Origin: Peredibacter sp045999315
Lineage (GTDB): Bacteria; Bdellovibrionota; Bacteriovoracia; Bacteriovoracales; Bacteriovoracaceae
NCBI RefSeq assembly: GCF_045999315.1
Contig: NZ_CP174607.1
Span: forward strand, 1 to 64,000
Length of the DNA stretch: 64,000 bases
Direction: 5' to 3'
Shown here: positions 8,347-16,471 of the stretch, in pieces
How the letters are laid out: the number at the start of each line of letters is the position of its first letter
Position numbering within the stretch: position 1 is the stretch's first letter
The notes under the pieces: model-generated
Told to the model about the DNA's origin: nothing
Databases searched by the model: none
What the model saw: the letters and a program-made list of their open reading frames with translations, nothing else
Position numbers and translations under genes: made by a program

Positions 8347-10082
8347 CAAAAAGTTCCTCCAATCCCTGCGTAATAAAAGTTCCCTTTATCAATATAAGGA
8401 TTCGTGACATATCCCCGGGCCACGTAACCTTGTACCAGACCTAACTTAGATAACCATCTAAGCCCCAACCCAGGTGAGTACCAAAGCCTGGGATCAATGT
8501 CCCAGGACTTCTCACCAAAGTAGGCGCTATCAACAAAACCAAAGGCCTCAATCTGCTCTAGAATAAGATATGTCTTTCTGACTTCGAGCTTTAATTCGAG
8601 TTTTGTCAGAGCACCAAGACCATCATTATCAGGCAATGTATTCAAAAGAAAACCTCTTACATCATCACTCCCGCCCCCGTAAAACTTCACAGATGGTGGA
8701 AGACTTTTCAAAGAAACTTCATCGTCGACCCATGTCGTTCCGGCATTAAAGCGATAGGCACCAATAATCGCCCCTTTTCCAAAAAAGCCAAGTTCTCTCA
8801 TTTCTGAATAGGTTCCAGCGAGCATAACCAAAGGATCAGAAAATCCCAGTGAAGGATGACGGAAATCAAAAGTAAACCCGAACACACTTCCCTCTTGGGG
8901 ATGAATGTCAAAGAACTCATAAGAGTGAGACATAAGCTGGCTTGAGCCATTAATATTGACTGCAGAATATGTTTTAGTATTAGGATCCACCTTTGAATGA
9001 TAGGTACTGGCCTCGTAAGTGGGACCCAATGTATAAGTCTGAAGATAGCGAGTTGAATCATAGGTCCACTTCATATGGGGTCGAAAGCTCAAAAGCGATT
9101 GCTCGTAATCAATCTGAGATTCACGACTCAATTCAATTTGAGTTAACAATGATCTTCTCGGTTTATGCTTCCAGAAAAAAATGTCGGCCGTTCCATTTAA
9201 TGATTGGGAACGTACAGATGCTTGCGCATTCAGAGAAAGAATCGAGGCCATAGAATGATAGCGATTATTAGACCAACGAAGACGTGCCATGGGACCTAAT
9301 TCAGTACTCGCTCCTACCCCAAAGCGGATTGTTCGTGGCGGTCCAAGGATAAAGTACTGCGAGAGTCGGAACTCCTTCATGTCTGGAGCGCAATTGTTTA
9401 AGTAATAGGTACCTTGCAAAACCTCTGAGCGAAGAAGGCGCTTCTCATTAAGTTTCAACAACTGCTCATTGAAAGGATCCTGAGGTCTATAAGGATAATA
9501 GCGATCTAGGGCATTCTCTTCTAGCCCCTTGATAGGCTCTTTATCGACCTCTCCAAAAGTATAGTGATTGCCTTCATTCAATGCGATCGTCACTTGCTGT
9601 ATCTCAGCATCCGCCAGGGCCTTGGCGTCTGCACAAGGATAACCACGTTCTCCGACGATTTTTTTGGATCGTTTTTCCAAGGCATCCAATAAATTAGGAT
9701 TCAACTTCTCTCTCAAATAGCGTCGTTTGAGTTCTTTTTTTACCGCCTGTCTTTCCTTCTTATTGTCCGAGTCAACTTGAAGCTTTTTCATTTTCCGTAA
9801 GGGCCCAGTGTGAACATGGAGAACTCCATTCTCGGTGTTAAACTCCGGCCTTAAAAATCCTCGAGACTGGAGAAAGGCGGTGAAGAAGTAGCTCGCCTGA
9901 TAAGGGGGAATAACTTTATAACTTTCACTCTTAGGATCACCACAGACCAATAGCTTTTCGGTTTCAGTGAGTTTTACTTCTTCATCATGCCCATGAATTT
10001 CCACCGAGGGGCAGACTTTCGTAGATGCATTGGATGGAGAAATGATGTGGAGAATGAATAGGAGCAGCAGAGTAATCTTCAT
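8346..10082 (-). CDS. tamA: TamA/BamA-like Omp85 outer-membrane protein
   Basis: A 578-residue protein with a signal peptide (MKITLLLLFILHIISPSNAS), an N-terminal periplasmic part of about 200 residues consistent with POTRA domains, and a C-terminal beta-barrel of about 350 residues ending in an aromatic residue (YYAGIGGTF), as usual for barrels recognised by BAM. The barrel has the Omp85-type VKFYGGGSDDVRGF segment, equivalent to the conserved GG-x-x-xRGF region of strand 6, and late strands such as GLGLRWLSKLGLVQGYVARG. Pairing with the TamB-like gene directly downstream identifies it as TamA rather than BamA. Length matches E. coli TamA (577 residues). Confidence 0.88.
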   Translation of the reverse strand: MKITLLLLFILHIISPSNASTKVCPSVEIHGHDEEVKLTETEKLLVCGDPKSESYKVIPPYQASYFFTAFLQSRGFLRPEFNTENGVLHVHTGPLRKMKKLQVDSDNKKERQAVKKELKRRYLREKLNPNLLDALEKRSKKIVGERGYPCADAKALADAEIQQVTIALNEGNHYTFGEVDKEPIKGLEENALDRYYPYRPQDPFNEQLLKLNEKRLLRSEVLQGTYYLNNCAPDMKEFRLSQYFILGPPRTIRFGVGASTELGPMARLRWSNNRYHSMASILSLNAQASVRSQSLNGTADIFFWKHKPRRSLLTQIELSRESQIDYEQSLLSFRPHMKWTYDSTRYLQTYTLGPTYEASTYHSKVDPNTKTYSAVNINGSSQLMSHSYEFFDIHPQEGSVFGFTFDFRHPSLGFSDPLVMLAGTYSEMRELGFFGKGAIIGAYRFNAGTTWVDDEVSLKSLPPSVKFYGGGSDDVRGFLLNTLPDNDGLGALTKLELKLEVRKTYLILEQIEAFGFVDSAYFGEKSWDIDPRLWYSPGLGLRWLSKLGLVQGYVARGYVTNPYIDKGNFYYAGIGGTF

Positions 10083-10236
10083 TCGAGAAGGAACATATCA
10101 CTCCCCGCTCTTCGTGAAAATCAACAATCTATGGCGATGAGTGTTTGGCCAATTGCCATAAAAAATTAAGCTTAAATTTAACTGTCGACTCTTCACGTGG
10201 AAGGTATGAACGCTGCCACTTCCCAAGGAGGAAACA

Positions 10237-10701
10237 ATGCGTACATTTATTCTCATGACATTTATTTTGAGTGGTCATGCTTTTGCAGGTGAATTCGTAA
10301 AGAAAAAGCTTCAGTTTAATTTCATTGGAGACGATTTCGGTAACAGAATTTATTACCGCTGCGATTCAACTAAAAAGCTGGTTGAAAATCATCTGGCGAC
10401 ATTAGGTGCATCATCGGTTTTGGTGAAATGCTCTGGCGGGCTTGAAGACCATTCTCGACTTCCTCAATGGGCACCCCTGTCAATTACCGCTCTTCTTGAC
10501 GTACCTCTTCCTACAGAAAACTCAGTTCGTGAAGTCCTGGTACTAGATAGTCGCAGATCCATGCATGAAGACTGTTTTTTGAATGTCTCATTCTTGAAGA
10601 CCGCTATCCCTCTTTTCCCTGGAGTAAAAGTGCTTAAGAAAAGTGCTTCATGTGCTCACTCCAATTCCCGTTGGTCATATACAGTTGAAGTAGCAAAATA
10701 A
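10237..10701 (+). CDS. Secreted hypothetical protein
   Basis: A 154-residue protein with a signal peptide (MRTFILMTFILSGHAFAG, cleavage after AFA). The mature part of about 136 residues contains four cysteines (YRCDS, VKCSG, DCFLN, ASCAH), suggesting two disulfides in the periplasm. I do not recognise a domain. A strong AAGGAGG-type site lies at the right distance from the ATG. It stands alone after the divergent tamA gene and is followed by two hairpins, one of which reaches into the next gene's ribosome site. Similar short Cys-containing exported proteins are frequent in this group. Confidence 0.7.
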   Translation: MRTFILMTFILSGHAFAGEFVKKKLQFNFIGDDFGNRIYYRCDSTKKLVENHLATLGASSVLVKCSGGLEDHSRLPQWAPLSITALLDVPLPTENSVREVLVLDSRRSMHEDCFLNVSFLKTAIPLFPGVKVLKKSASCAHSNSRWSYTVEVAK

Positions 10702-10719
10702 GTCAGTTCAGAAACTGAC
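10702..10719 (+). other. Short stem-loop after the secreted-protein gene
   Basis: A perfect 7-base stem, GTCAGTT paired with AACTGAC around a 4-base loop, begins one base after the stop codon. It has no T tract, so it is not a standard terminator by itself; it sits directly before a second, longer hairpin and may act with it. Confidence 0.45.
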
Positions 10720-10726
10720 CGCCATG

Positions 10727-10768
10727 ACCTCCGTCTTTTGGATGCTACCATTCCTGAAAGACGGAGGT
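10727..10768 (+). promoter_or_regulatory. Hairpin that sequesters the Shine-Dalgarno of the next gene
   Basis: Left arm ACCTCCGTCTTT (10727-10738) and right arm AAAGACGGAGGT (10757-10768) are a perfect 12-base inverted repeat with a further G-T pair, around a loop of about 16 bases. The right arm contains GGAGG, which is the ribosome site for the ATG at 10773. A short run of T follows, so the structure could also end transcription of the upstream gene. Either use would limit expression of the SpoIIAA-like gene: the folded form hides the ribosome site or stops the polymerase. Confidence 0.65.
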
Positions 10769-10772
10769 TTTT

Positions 10773-11135
10773 ATGCTTCAAATTACCCAAGTTAATCCGG
10801 CAACCAAAACTATTGAGATCGTTGTTGATGGAAGAGTAACGAGAGAATCCATCCTGGACATTTACCGAGAGGTTGAAGAAAAAGGAAAAAGTTGGGGCCA
10901 AGTAAACTTTCTCGAAGAATTTCTGGGTTTTGATGGAATAGAACCAAGGGCGATCTGGGAAGACCTAAGACTCTATCTAAAGAACAGTTCTCTTTTTAAA
11001 AAAGTCGCATTGGTCACAGATAAAAAATGGGTCTCGACTCTTACTAAAATTGCAGATCCCTTATTCAAGATAGATGTCAAAGTATTCCCACTCGATAAAA
11101 TTTCTGAGGCCCGACTTTGGCTGGCAACGAAATGA
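10773..11135 (+). CDS. SpoIIAA/STAS-like small protein
   Basis: A 120-residue protein with no signal peptide that fits the SpoIIAA-like family (PF11964): a first strand pair TIEIVVDGRVTRESI, a helix LDIYREVEEKG, the FLEEFLGFDGIEPRAIWEDL stretch, KKVALVTDKKWVSTLTKIADP and the closing DKISEARLWL. These are stand-alone cytoplasmic proteins of unclear function with a STAS/SpoIIAA-type fold. It opens a three-gene unit in which every junction overlaps (ATGA with the DUF192 gene, then an 8-base overlap with the acetyltransferase). Its ribosome site lies in the arm of the hairpin just upstream. Confidence 0.8.
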   Translation: MLQITQVNPATKTIEIVVDGRVTRESILDIYREVEEKGKSWGQVNFLEEFLGFDGIEPRAIWEDLRLYLKNSSLFKKVALVTDKKWVSTLTKIADPLFKIDVKVFPLDKISEARLWLATK

Positions 11136-11686
11136 ATAAATTTTTCATTCTCTGCCTACTATTTTTTTTCATATCTTGCGGAGACAGCGGTAGTGGAAGT
11201 TCATCTTCACCTTCACAAGAACCGGAAACCACCACTGAGCAGGACCCCCTAAAGGAAGTTGATCTTGTGACTCCACAAGGTGAGACGGTAAAAACGTCAC
11301 TCGCCTATACTAAAGATGATCAACTCGATGGGCTTCAACATGTTCAAGATTCAGAATTCTCTGAAGATCAAGGGAAGCTTTTCTTTTACTTGAAAGATGC
11401 TGCTCGAACTTTCTGGATGCCTAATACCTATTTTAACCTCGATATTATCTATCTGGATGAAGACCTAAAAATTGTTGATATCGTCTGGAACATGCCTCAT
11501 TACACTGATGACTTGAACTCTGAAATACCTCGTGCTCCGACCATCACTAGTCGCCATGTCTTAGAAATGAAGGCCGGCTCTCCCGCGTCCTCTCAGCTTA
11601 AAATTGGTGACTCGTTGAAATGGAACTCATCCCTTACCCTCGATCAAGCAGAATCAAGCATAAAAGAGGAGCTCAATAATGACTGA
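11132..11686 (+). CDS. DUF192 lipoprotein
   Basis: A 184-residue protein. I start it at the ATG that overlaps the previous stop (ATGA), because from there a lipoprotein signal is complete: a hydrophobic core FFILCLLFFF and a cysteine at ISCGD. A Ser/Thr/Glu-rich linker follows, and then a DUF192 domain from about residue 50 (TPQGETVKTSLAYT, GLQHVQDSE, GKLFFYLKDAARTFWMPNTY, LDIIYLDEDLKIVDI, SRHVLEMKAGS). The FWMxNTxxxLDIIYLD block is diagnostic. The function of the family is unknown; a TTG five codons earlier would extend it but spoils the signal. Confidence 0.82.
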   Translation: MNKFFILCLLFFFISCGDSGSGSSSSPSQEPETTTEQDPLKEVDLVTPQGETVKTSLAYTKDDQLDGLQHVQDSEFSEDQGKLFFYLKDAARTFWMPNTYFNLDIIYLDEDLKIVDIVWNMPHYTDDLNSEIPRAPTITSRHVLEMKAGSPASSQLKIGDSLKWNSSLTLDQAESSIKEELNND

Positions 11687-12191
11687 GAAAGAAAAGATGC
11701 TCTCGGGAGGACTTTACTGGGCCGGCGATCCTGAACTTGTCCAAGAACGGGAAAGGTGCAAAGAATTGTTAAAACAGCACAATATACGAGCTCTCATTCC
11801 GAATGCTCATGAAAGTCTCTATATTCAGTCACCATTCTACTGTGATTATGGGTATAACATTTCCTGTGGCGAGAATGTTTTTATCAATGCTAATTGTGTG
11901 TTCCTCGACGTCGCAAAAATTTCCATTGGATCCTATGTCTTGTTTGGTCCGGCAGTACAAATCTATACAGCTTCTCATCCACTAGACTATATGATCAGAA
12001 GAACTCTAGAGTTTGGGAGGCCTATTTCAATTGGAGATGATTCATGGATCGGTGGTGGGGCCATCATTATGCCAGGAGTTTCCATCGGAAGACGATGCGT
12101 GATCGGTGCCGGTGCAGTTGTAACGAAAGACGTTCCAGATGATTCTCTTGCTGTAGGAAATCCTGCGAAGGTCATCAGAAAATTAAACTAA
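11679..12191 (+). CDS. Hexapeptide sugar O-acetyltransferase (Maa/LacA/NodL type)
   Basis: A 170-residue protein of the left-handed beta-helix acetyltransferase family. The N-terminus MLSGGLYWAGDPELVQER corresponds to the Mac domain that caps these enzymes. The hexapeptide coil region includes YNISCGENVFINANCVFLD, SIGSYVLFGPAVQIYTASHP (with the catalytic His of ASHP), RPISIGDDSWIGGGAIIMPG, RCVIGAGAVVTKDVP and the closing AVGNPAKVIRKL. Known members use acetyl-CoA to acetylate maltose, galactosides or lipo-oligosaccharide sugars; the acceptor here is not predictable. It is last in the SpoIIAA-like/DUF192 operon and about 15 residues shorter than typical Maa. Confidence 0.92.
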   Translation: MTEKEKMLSGGLYWAGDPELVQERERCKELLKQHNIRALIPNAHESLYIQSPFYCDYGYNISCGENVFINANCVFLDVAKISIGSYVLFGPAVQIYTASHPLDYMIRRTLEFGRPISIGDDSWIGGGAIIMPGVSIGRRCVIGAGAVVTKDVPDDSLAVGNPAKVIRKLN

Positions 12192-12205
12192 CTCAAGCTC
12201 ATACT

Positions 12206-13099
12206 TCAAAAGACTTCTCCCATAAGACATCGTGCCCCTCCACCACCGTAGGCTTCAATTGTATCGAGGGGAGAATGCAGAATTTTTCCTTCTATTTCTA
12301 ACTGGGCTCGCTGCTCAGGTCTCAAATGATGGTAGGCCCTGGTTGAACAGACCCAGAATTTCTCCCCTCTGTGATTTTGTAAGAGGAGCATATTTCCATC
12401 AAAATTTTCCATTTGATCATGAGAGATATCTACGATCACTTTGCCGGTTTCAGTAAAGAATTGCTTTAAGAGTTCTACTTCTTTTGGATCATGAATGGAT
12501 TCTAGATTAATCACCACATTCTTTTTCCCCAATGCCATCATGACATTGGTGTGATAGATCTGCTTTCCATTTTTATCAACGGACTCAAATGTCACGATCT
12601 TGTAACCCGACAACTCGCTAAAAATCTTAAGCAACTCAGTGGAAGTCCTTGGAGCGAGACAGGCATAGGCAAGCTTAAAGTCATGATCAAAAATAAGACT
12701 TCCAGTTCCTTCTAAGAAGAGTCCTTTCTCTCCATGGCTTCTCAGATCAATGACTTCCTTTGCCTCTAAGGCATCAATCACATCCTGTCGAAATTCACGG
12801 CGACGATTTGGAGCAAACATAGGGAAAAGAAAAACTCTTCCGTCCGGGAGTTTACAAAACCAATTATTGGGAAACAGAGCATCCGGGGTATTTTGATGAG
12901 AAAGTTCCTGAAACTTTAAAATGTTGATCCCATGCTGAGTCAGAACATGTTGAAACTGATCAAACTCTTGCTGGGCCTTTTGAACAATGGTGTCTTGAGA
13001 TTCTGAAGAAGAAGTATTCTGAAAACTATTAGAGCCGCTGGTCTCTGGATTTGAACAAAAACTTAATGGTCTCACCATCACTATTGTCGAAGCATTCAT
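12206..13099 (-). CDS. Arginine-deiminase-fold hydrolase, CtlX type
   Basis: A protein of about 297 residues belonging to the amidinotransferase/arginine deiminase superfamily, closest in pattern to the citrulline hydrolase CtlX group. Visible landmarks are STIVMVRPLSF at the start, FPNNWFCKLPDGRVFLFPM, LEGTGSLIFD, the catalytic-His region QIYHTNVMMA, and the C-terminal nucleophile in GGGGARCLMGEVF (Cys). I choose the Met that places VMVRP about eight residues in, as in relatives; an upstream in-frame ATG at 13141 would add 14 residues (SFHHFFRFAKIND). The likely reaction is hydrolysis of a guanidino- or ureido-amino acid, but the substrate is inference. It stands alone and faces the acetyltransferase gene. 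Confidence 0.85.
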   Translation of the reverse strand: MNASTIVMVRPLSFCSNPETSGSNSFQNTSSSESQDTIVQKAQQEFDQFQHVLTQHGINILKFQELSHQNTPDALFPNNWFCKLPDGRVFLFPMFAPNRRREFRQDVIDALEAKEVIDLRSHGEKGLFLEGTGSLIFDHDFKLAYACLAPRTSTELLKIFSELSGYKIVTFESVDKNGKQIYHTNVMMALGKKNVVINLESIHDPKEVELLKQFFTETGKVIVDISHDQMENFDGNMLLLQNHRGEKFWVCSTRAYHHLRPEQRAQLEIEGKILHSPLDTIEAYGGGGARCLMGEVF

Positions 13100-13216
13100 A
13101 TCATTAATCTTAGCAAATCTAAAAAAATGATGGAAGCTCATTTCAGGAAGTGACTTCCCATCTTTGGAATAATCCTATTCTGTGTGAAAACTAAGACCTC
13201 ACATCAAGGAGGGATT

Positions 13217-13861
13217 ATGATTAAGGTACTCTTAGCAACAAATGATTCCATTCTCGAGAGAATGCTTCAAGTAACTCTCACGATAAATGGTCTATCAGTC
13301 ACCTCTGTGGCGGACCTGACAGGAATCTCGACTCATTTACATCGGGAAGAATTCAATATTCTCCTTCTCGACCGAAACTTTGCCGACGCAGGACTTTTGG
13401 TAAGAAGAGATGGATTTAAATTACCAATTCTGGCCTTAACACAAGCTCCAAAGGCCTCTAGTACTAAGGACGTAGAATTTCTGGCCGATCCATTCGACTT
13501 TCCCTCGTTAAAGATAAAGATGAATAGCATGCTGAAGAGACGCTATGGCCTTAAAGAAAAAATTATTGAAGCAGGACAAATGAAGATTGATGTCCTCAAT
13601 CAGCTGGTCACTGTTAAAAATGAAGTCATGAGTTTAGGGAAAGTTGAGTTTGCGATTCTGGTATCTCTAACTCGTAAGGCCGGCAATATTGTCTCTAAAG
13701 AAAAACTCAGAAACGACTTAGAAGCTCAAGGTCAGTTCTTTAATACGGCCATCTATCATCACATTAAAGAGTTGAAGCGAAAGCTGAAGGTCACGACTAA
13801 TGAAAGATTTAATATTAAATTCGTCACCGGCGAAGGTTACCAATTGATGACTGAAGGATAA
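13217..13861 (+). CDS. OmpR/PhoB-type response regulator with degenerate receiver
   Basis: A 214-residue two-domain protein. I start it at the ATG preceded by a strong AGGAGGG; an upstream ATG at 13184 lacks one. Residues 1-105 look like a receiver: the phospho-acceptor position Asp52 is kept (ILLLDRNF), Thr75 is kept, but the acidic pocket reads Asn9-Asp10 and the conserved Lys of the KP motif is Asp91 in LADPFDF. Residues 120-214 are a winged helix of the Trans_reg_C type (MSLGKVEFAILVSLTRKAG to NIKFVTGEGYQLM). No kinase gene is adjacent. It probably binds DNA with phosphorylation-independent or altered control. Confidence 0.82.
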   Translation: MIKVLLATNDSILERMLQVTLTINGLSVTSVADLTGISTHLHREEFNILLLDRNFADAGLLVRRDGFKLPILALTQAPKASSTKDVEFLADPFDFPSLKIKMNSMLKRRYGLKEKIIEAGQMKIDVLNQLVTVKNEVMSLGKVEFAILVSLTRKAGNIVSKEKLRNDLEAQGQFFNTAIYHHIKELKRKLKVTTNERFNIKFVTGEGYQLMTEG

Positions 13862-13880
13862 TTTGTTTTAAAACTGGTAA

Positions 13881-13906
13881 GGGGGAATAGGTGCCTCACC
13901 GCCCCC
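13881..13906. terminator. GC-rich stem-loop between convergent genes
   Basis: GGGGG (13881-13885) pairs with CCCCC (13902-13906), and an inner GGTG/CACC stem closes a 3-base loop. There is no T tract on either strand, so its role as terminator for the response regulator gene is only probable from position. Confidence 0.35.
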
Positions 13907-13928
13907 AAACTAGATAGGTGACAAGATC

Positions 13929-14480
13929 TTAGAGTTTCTGAACTTGATAGATTAATTCAACTCCACCTGTTCCTCTCTGCTTTACTGACTTAAGCACTAA
14001 AGGCCTACTGTAACGAGGAAATAACGGAGCTCCTCCACCAATTGTGACTGAGGCCACATGCAATTGGAGTTCATCGAGGAGGTTCGCATCATAAAACTTT
14101 CCCGCCAACTCTCCACCACCCATGACCCAAACGTTCTTGCTGCCCGAAAGCTCAACCATTTTTCTATGAACAGGAACAACATCACCTTTTACAAAACGGA
14201 CATCGGCATTGGGAATTGAGGGAAGATCACTTCTTGATGTGAAGACAAAACTCGGAACCTTGTAAGGCCAAGGCTCTTTGGATTTTGAGAGATAATCATA
14301 AAGCCATAAATAAGTCGTTGACCCCATGGCGATTGAACCAATGGAATCTACAAAGTTTTGAATAATATTTTCTCCGCCATCTCCTTCCGGCTCACCGAAT
14401 TGAAAAAGCCATTCAAGCGAATTATTTTTGTCGGCGATAAATCCATCTAAGCTGGTTGCGGCAAAGTATATTGTCTTCAT
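13929..14480 (-). CDS. Dihydrofolate reductase-fold protein (RibD C-terminal family)
   Basis: A 183-residue cytoplasmic protein with the RibD_C/DHFR fold: the opening strand KTIYFAATSLDGFIAD with the DGFIA motif, IGSIAMGSTTYLWL in the middle, VPSFVFTSRSDL, NVWVMGGGELAGKFYDANLLDEL (GGGxLxxxF, which binds NADPH phosphates in relatives) and the closing strands HVASVTIGGGAPLF. Stand-alone proteins of this type (YyaP/YwjB group) are presumed NADPH-dependent reductases with unknown substrates. They are not riboflavin genes here, because no rib cluster is nearby. It faces the response regulator gene. Confidence 0.88.
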   Translation of the reverse strand: MKTIYFAATSLDGFIADKNNSLEWLFQFGEPEGDGGENIIQNFVDSIGSIAMGSTTYLWLYDYLSKSKEPWPYKVPSFVFTSRSDLPSIPNADVRFVKGDVVPVHRKMVELSGSKNVWVMGGGELAGKFYDANLLDELQLHVASVTIGGGAPLFPRYSRPLVLKSVKQRGTGGVELIYQVQKL

Positions 14481-14563
14481 TTTGACCTCTGCAAATTTAC
14501 TTTCATTTTATAGGGCGCAAACCTCATGAGTAAAGGTATGAATCCATACCGTGCAAGGAGTTA

Positions 14564-15226
14564 ATGATGAAATCCATTCTAGCTTCCTTAATTGCTCTTT
14601 CACTTCTTTTAATTGGTTGCTCAAGTGACAGCAAAAATAAGAAGACCATGGCCGGAGCAGGAATTGGGACAGCAGTAGGAGCAGGTGTCGGTGCTCTGTT
14701 TGGTAAGGAGAAAGGCGCTGTCATTGGAGCGGCCGTTGGTGCAGGTATTGGCGGATATGCTGGTCACAGAATGGATAAACAGGCAGCGGAGCTTGAGAAA
14801 ATTGCGGAGACCAAACGTACCGAGATGGGACTGGTCACGTAGTTAAAGAGTGACATTCTATTTGATACCGGAAAGGCCGAATTGAAACCAAATGCTCAGA
14901 GTAATCTGAAACAGATGGCAGATATTATGAAGAAGTATCCTGAAAATATTCTTAACATTAAAGGTTATACTGATAACACCGGAAGTTCTGCTACCAATGA
15001 AAGACTCTCTCAATCCAGAGCGGATGCCGTTCGCCAGGCACTCATTACGGATGGTATGCCTGCCAATGTCATTAGCACTGAAGGCATGGGTCCTGCTCAT
15101 CCAATTGCCAGCAACTCCACTGCAGGCGGAAGAAAACAAAATCGTCGCGTAGAAATTGAAATCACAGTGGACCAATCAAAAGTGCCAAAAGATCAGAAGC
15201 AGTCACAAGAAGAAAAAAATAAATAG
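14564..15226 (+). pseudogene. OmpA-family lipoprotein gene with in-frame amber stop (YiaD-like)
   Basis: Two reading segments lie in the same frame, separated only by TAG at 14840-14842. The first (92 residues) has a lipoprotein signal (LLLIGCSSD), then a glycine-zipper region (AGIGTAVGAGVGALFG, GAVIGAAVGAGIGGYAG). The second gives SDILFDTGKAELKP, ENILNIKGYTDNTGS, RLSQSRADAVRQAL and GRKQNRRVEIEI, a complete OmpA peptidoglycan-binding domain with the Asp and Arg that hold diaminopimelate. Together they match full-length YiaD/Pal-like proteins of about 220 residues. The codon lies between GLVT and LKSD, where relatives read straight through. It is either a recent nonsense mutation, a readthrough gene or a sequencing error. 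AAGGAG precedes the start. Confidence 0.8.
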
Positions 15227-15453
15227 TTTTATCCTGAGATGTCCCCTTTTTCCTTCTGATAGGAGCAACTATTTCTCACGTCGTGTAATGGATCGTCCTC
15301 AAGACAAAGAAGAACGCCTTCTGGTTCATAACGACTGGCGCAGGAAACTAAAAACAGGAGAAAGAATAAGGATATTTTCATGCTGGCTATAACGCATGGT
15401 AGAGGTGTTTTGTGACGGCCTAAGGCGTCTCCCTAACAAAACGTCAAACCTCT
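15227..15453 (+). other. Intergenic region, 227 bases, with a possible hairpin at its end
   Basis: No convincing gene is present. A 34-codon frame from ATG at 15288 (MDRPQDKEERLLVHNDW) has no ribosome site. Near the right end TAGAGGT (15400-15406) pairs with ACCTCTA (15448-15454) with inner partial pairing of TTTTGT and ACAAAA; the second arm runs into the start codon of the next gene, which lacks a visible Shine-Dalgarno. Confidence 0.35.
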
Positions 15454-16212
15454 ATGATGTGTTTGATGAAACTCATCTGGATTCTCATCTTTATTTTATT
15501 CATCGGTAAAACATACGCTCAACAGTATAACTCTGATAGTTGGCTTTCTAAGCCTCATGGTACTGTAACTGTCATACCTACCGTAGGCGAAAGAAACTCC
15601 ATGCTTATGTCCACGTTCTCACTTTTCCCCGATTGGGAATTTACCTACGCTATTTATACCTACAACAAAGATGATGATCCTCGAACCGATGATGGTCATT
15701 CCACATCGTGGTATGCCAAATACATGTTCTGGCAAACAGATGAAAAAAATGGTGGAGGTTCGGTTAAATTCGGGACCGGTATGTTCCCAGGAACGATTAA
15801 AGGTGAAAGTAGTTTAGATGATGCTTTCAATACTTATTGGGTGAATTTTCCGTTCACGTTCCCTTTCGCTCACAACAAGTTCTCCTGGGACATCATGCCT
15901 GGAGCGAGTGTCACTCGAACCTATAAACCAGAAGACACGACCAACGCGATGGGATTCACCTACTCGACTCGTCTCGCTTATTATCCCTTCGATCAAATCT
16001 GGTCCATCGTGGGAGAAGTGTTTGGAACCGAAGGTGAGGTCTACGCAAAACCCGAATACAAAATTGGTCTTCGCTGGGAACCCAATCAATACGCAACTTG
16101 GGCCCTGACTTATGGACAAGAATTTAATGGAAACGAAGGAGCAGGAATTGAGTTTGGTGTAATGATCTTCACTCCGCAATTCGCTTGTTTTGGCCCATGC
16201 AAAGTGGATTAG
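15454..16212 (+). CDS. Secreted outer-membrane barrel-like protein
   Basis: A 252-residue protein with a signal peptide (hydrophobic LIWILIFILFIGKTYAQ). The mature part is rich in alternating aromatic strands (WEFTYAIYTYN, STSWYAKYMFWQ, YWVNFPFTFPF, YSTRLAYYPFD, ATWALTYGQEF) typical of a transmembrane beta-barrel of 8-10 strands, with acidic loops such as NKDDDPRTDDGH. It does not end in an aromatic residue but with a short CFGPCKVD tail holding two cysteines. I know no named family. The start could be any of three Met codons at 15454, 15457 or 15466; none has a good ribosome site, and the first lies inside a possible hairpin. Confidence 0.7.
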   Translation: MMCLMKLIWILIFILFIGKTYAQQYNSDSWLSKPHGTVTVIPTVGERNSMLMSTFSLFPDWEFTYAIYTYNKDDDPRTDDGHSTSWYAKYMFWQTDEKNGGGSVKFGTGMFPGTIKGESSLDDAFNTYWVNFPFTFPFAHNKFSWDIMPGASVTRTYKPEDTTNAMGFTYSTRLAYYPFDQIWSIVGEVFGTEGEVYAKPEYKIGLRWEPNQYATWALTYGQEFNGNEGAGIEFGVMIFTPQFACFGPCKVD

Positions 16213-16255
16213 TTCGAGAGTAAAGATTTATGCTCTTAGAGCCGATAAGCTTTAT

Positions 16256-16471
16256 ATGAAAACACTTATCACAATGACATTACTTTTATCATTCAACTCA
16301 TTTGCCCAATCTTCAAATACTCAAGAAAATCCAAAAAAGAAAATGGATTACGGTGACAAACAACTTCTCCAACGTGACACTTGCAGAAGGCCCATTGAGT
16401 ATCTTCAGACGAGATATCCTGATTTCACCAAGGAACAGCTCGAGAAAATGAAATCCGAGTGTAAGTACTAG
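16256..16471 (+). CDS. Small secreted protein
   Basis: A 71-residue protein with a signal peptide (MKTLITMTLLLSFNSFAQ) leaving about 53 mature residues that are hydrophilic and contain two cysteines (RDTCRRP and SECKY), enough for one disulfide. I take the ATG at 16256 since the in-frame extension to 16190 would precede the signal peptide. It follows the barrel gene on the same strand by 43 bases and may be co-transcribed. No family is recognised. Confidence 0.6.
   Translation: MKTLITMTLLLSFNSFAQSSNTQENPKKKMDYGDKQLLQRDTCRRPIEYLQTRYPDFTKEQLEKMKSECKY

Noticed and set aside
15288..15392. 34-codon frame MDRPQDKEERLLVHNDW
   Set aside because: No ribosome site and no conserved feature; it lies in the gap after the OmpA-type gene.
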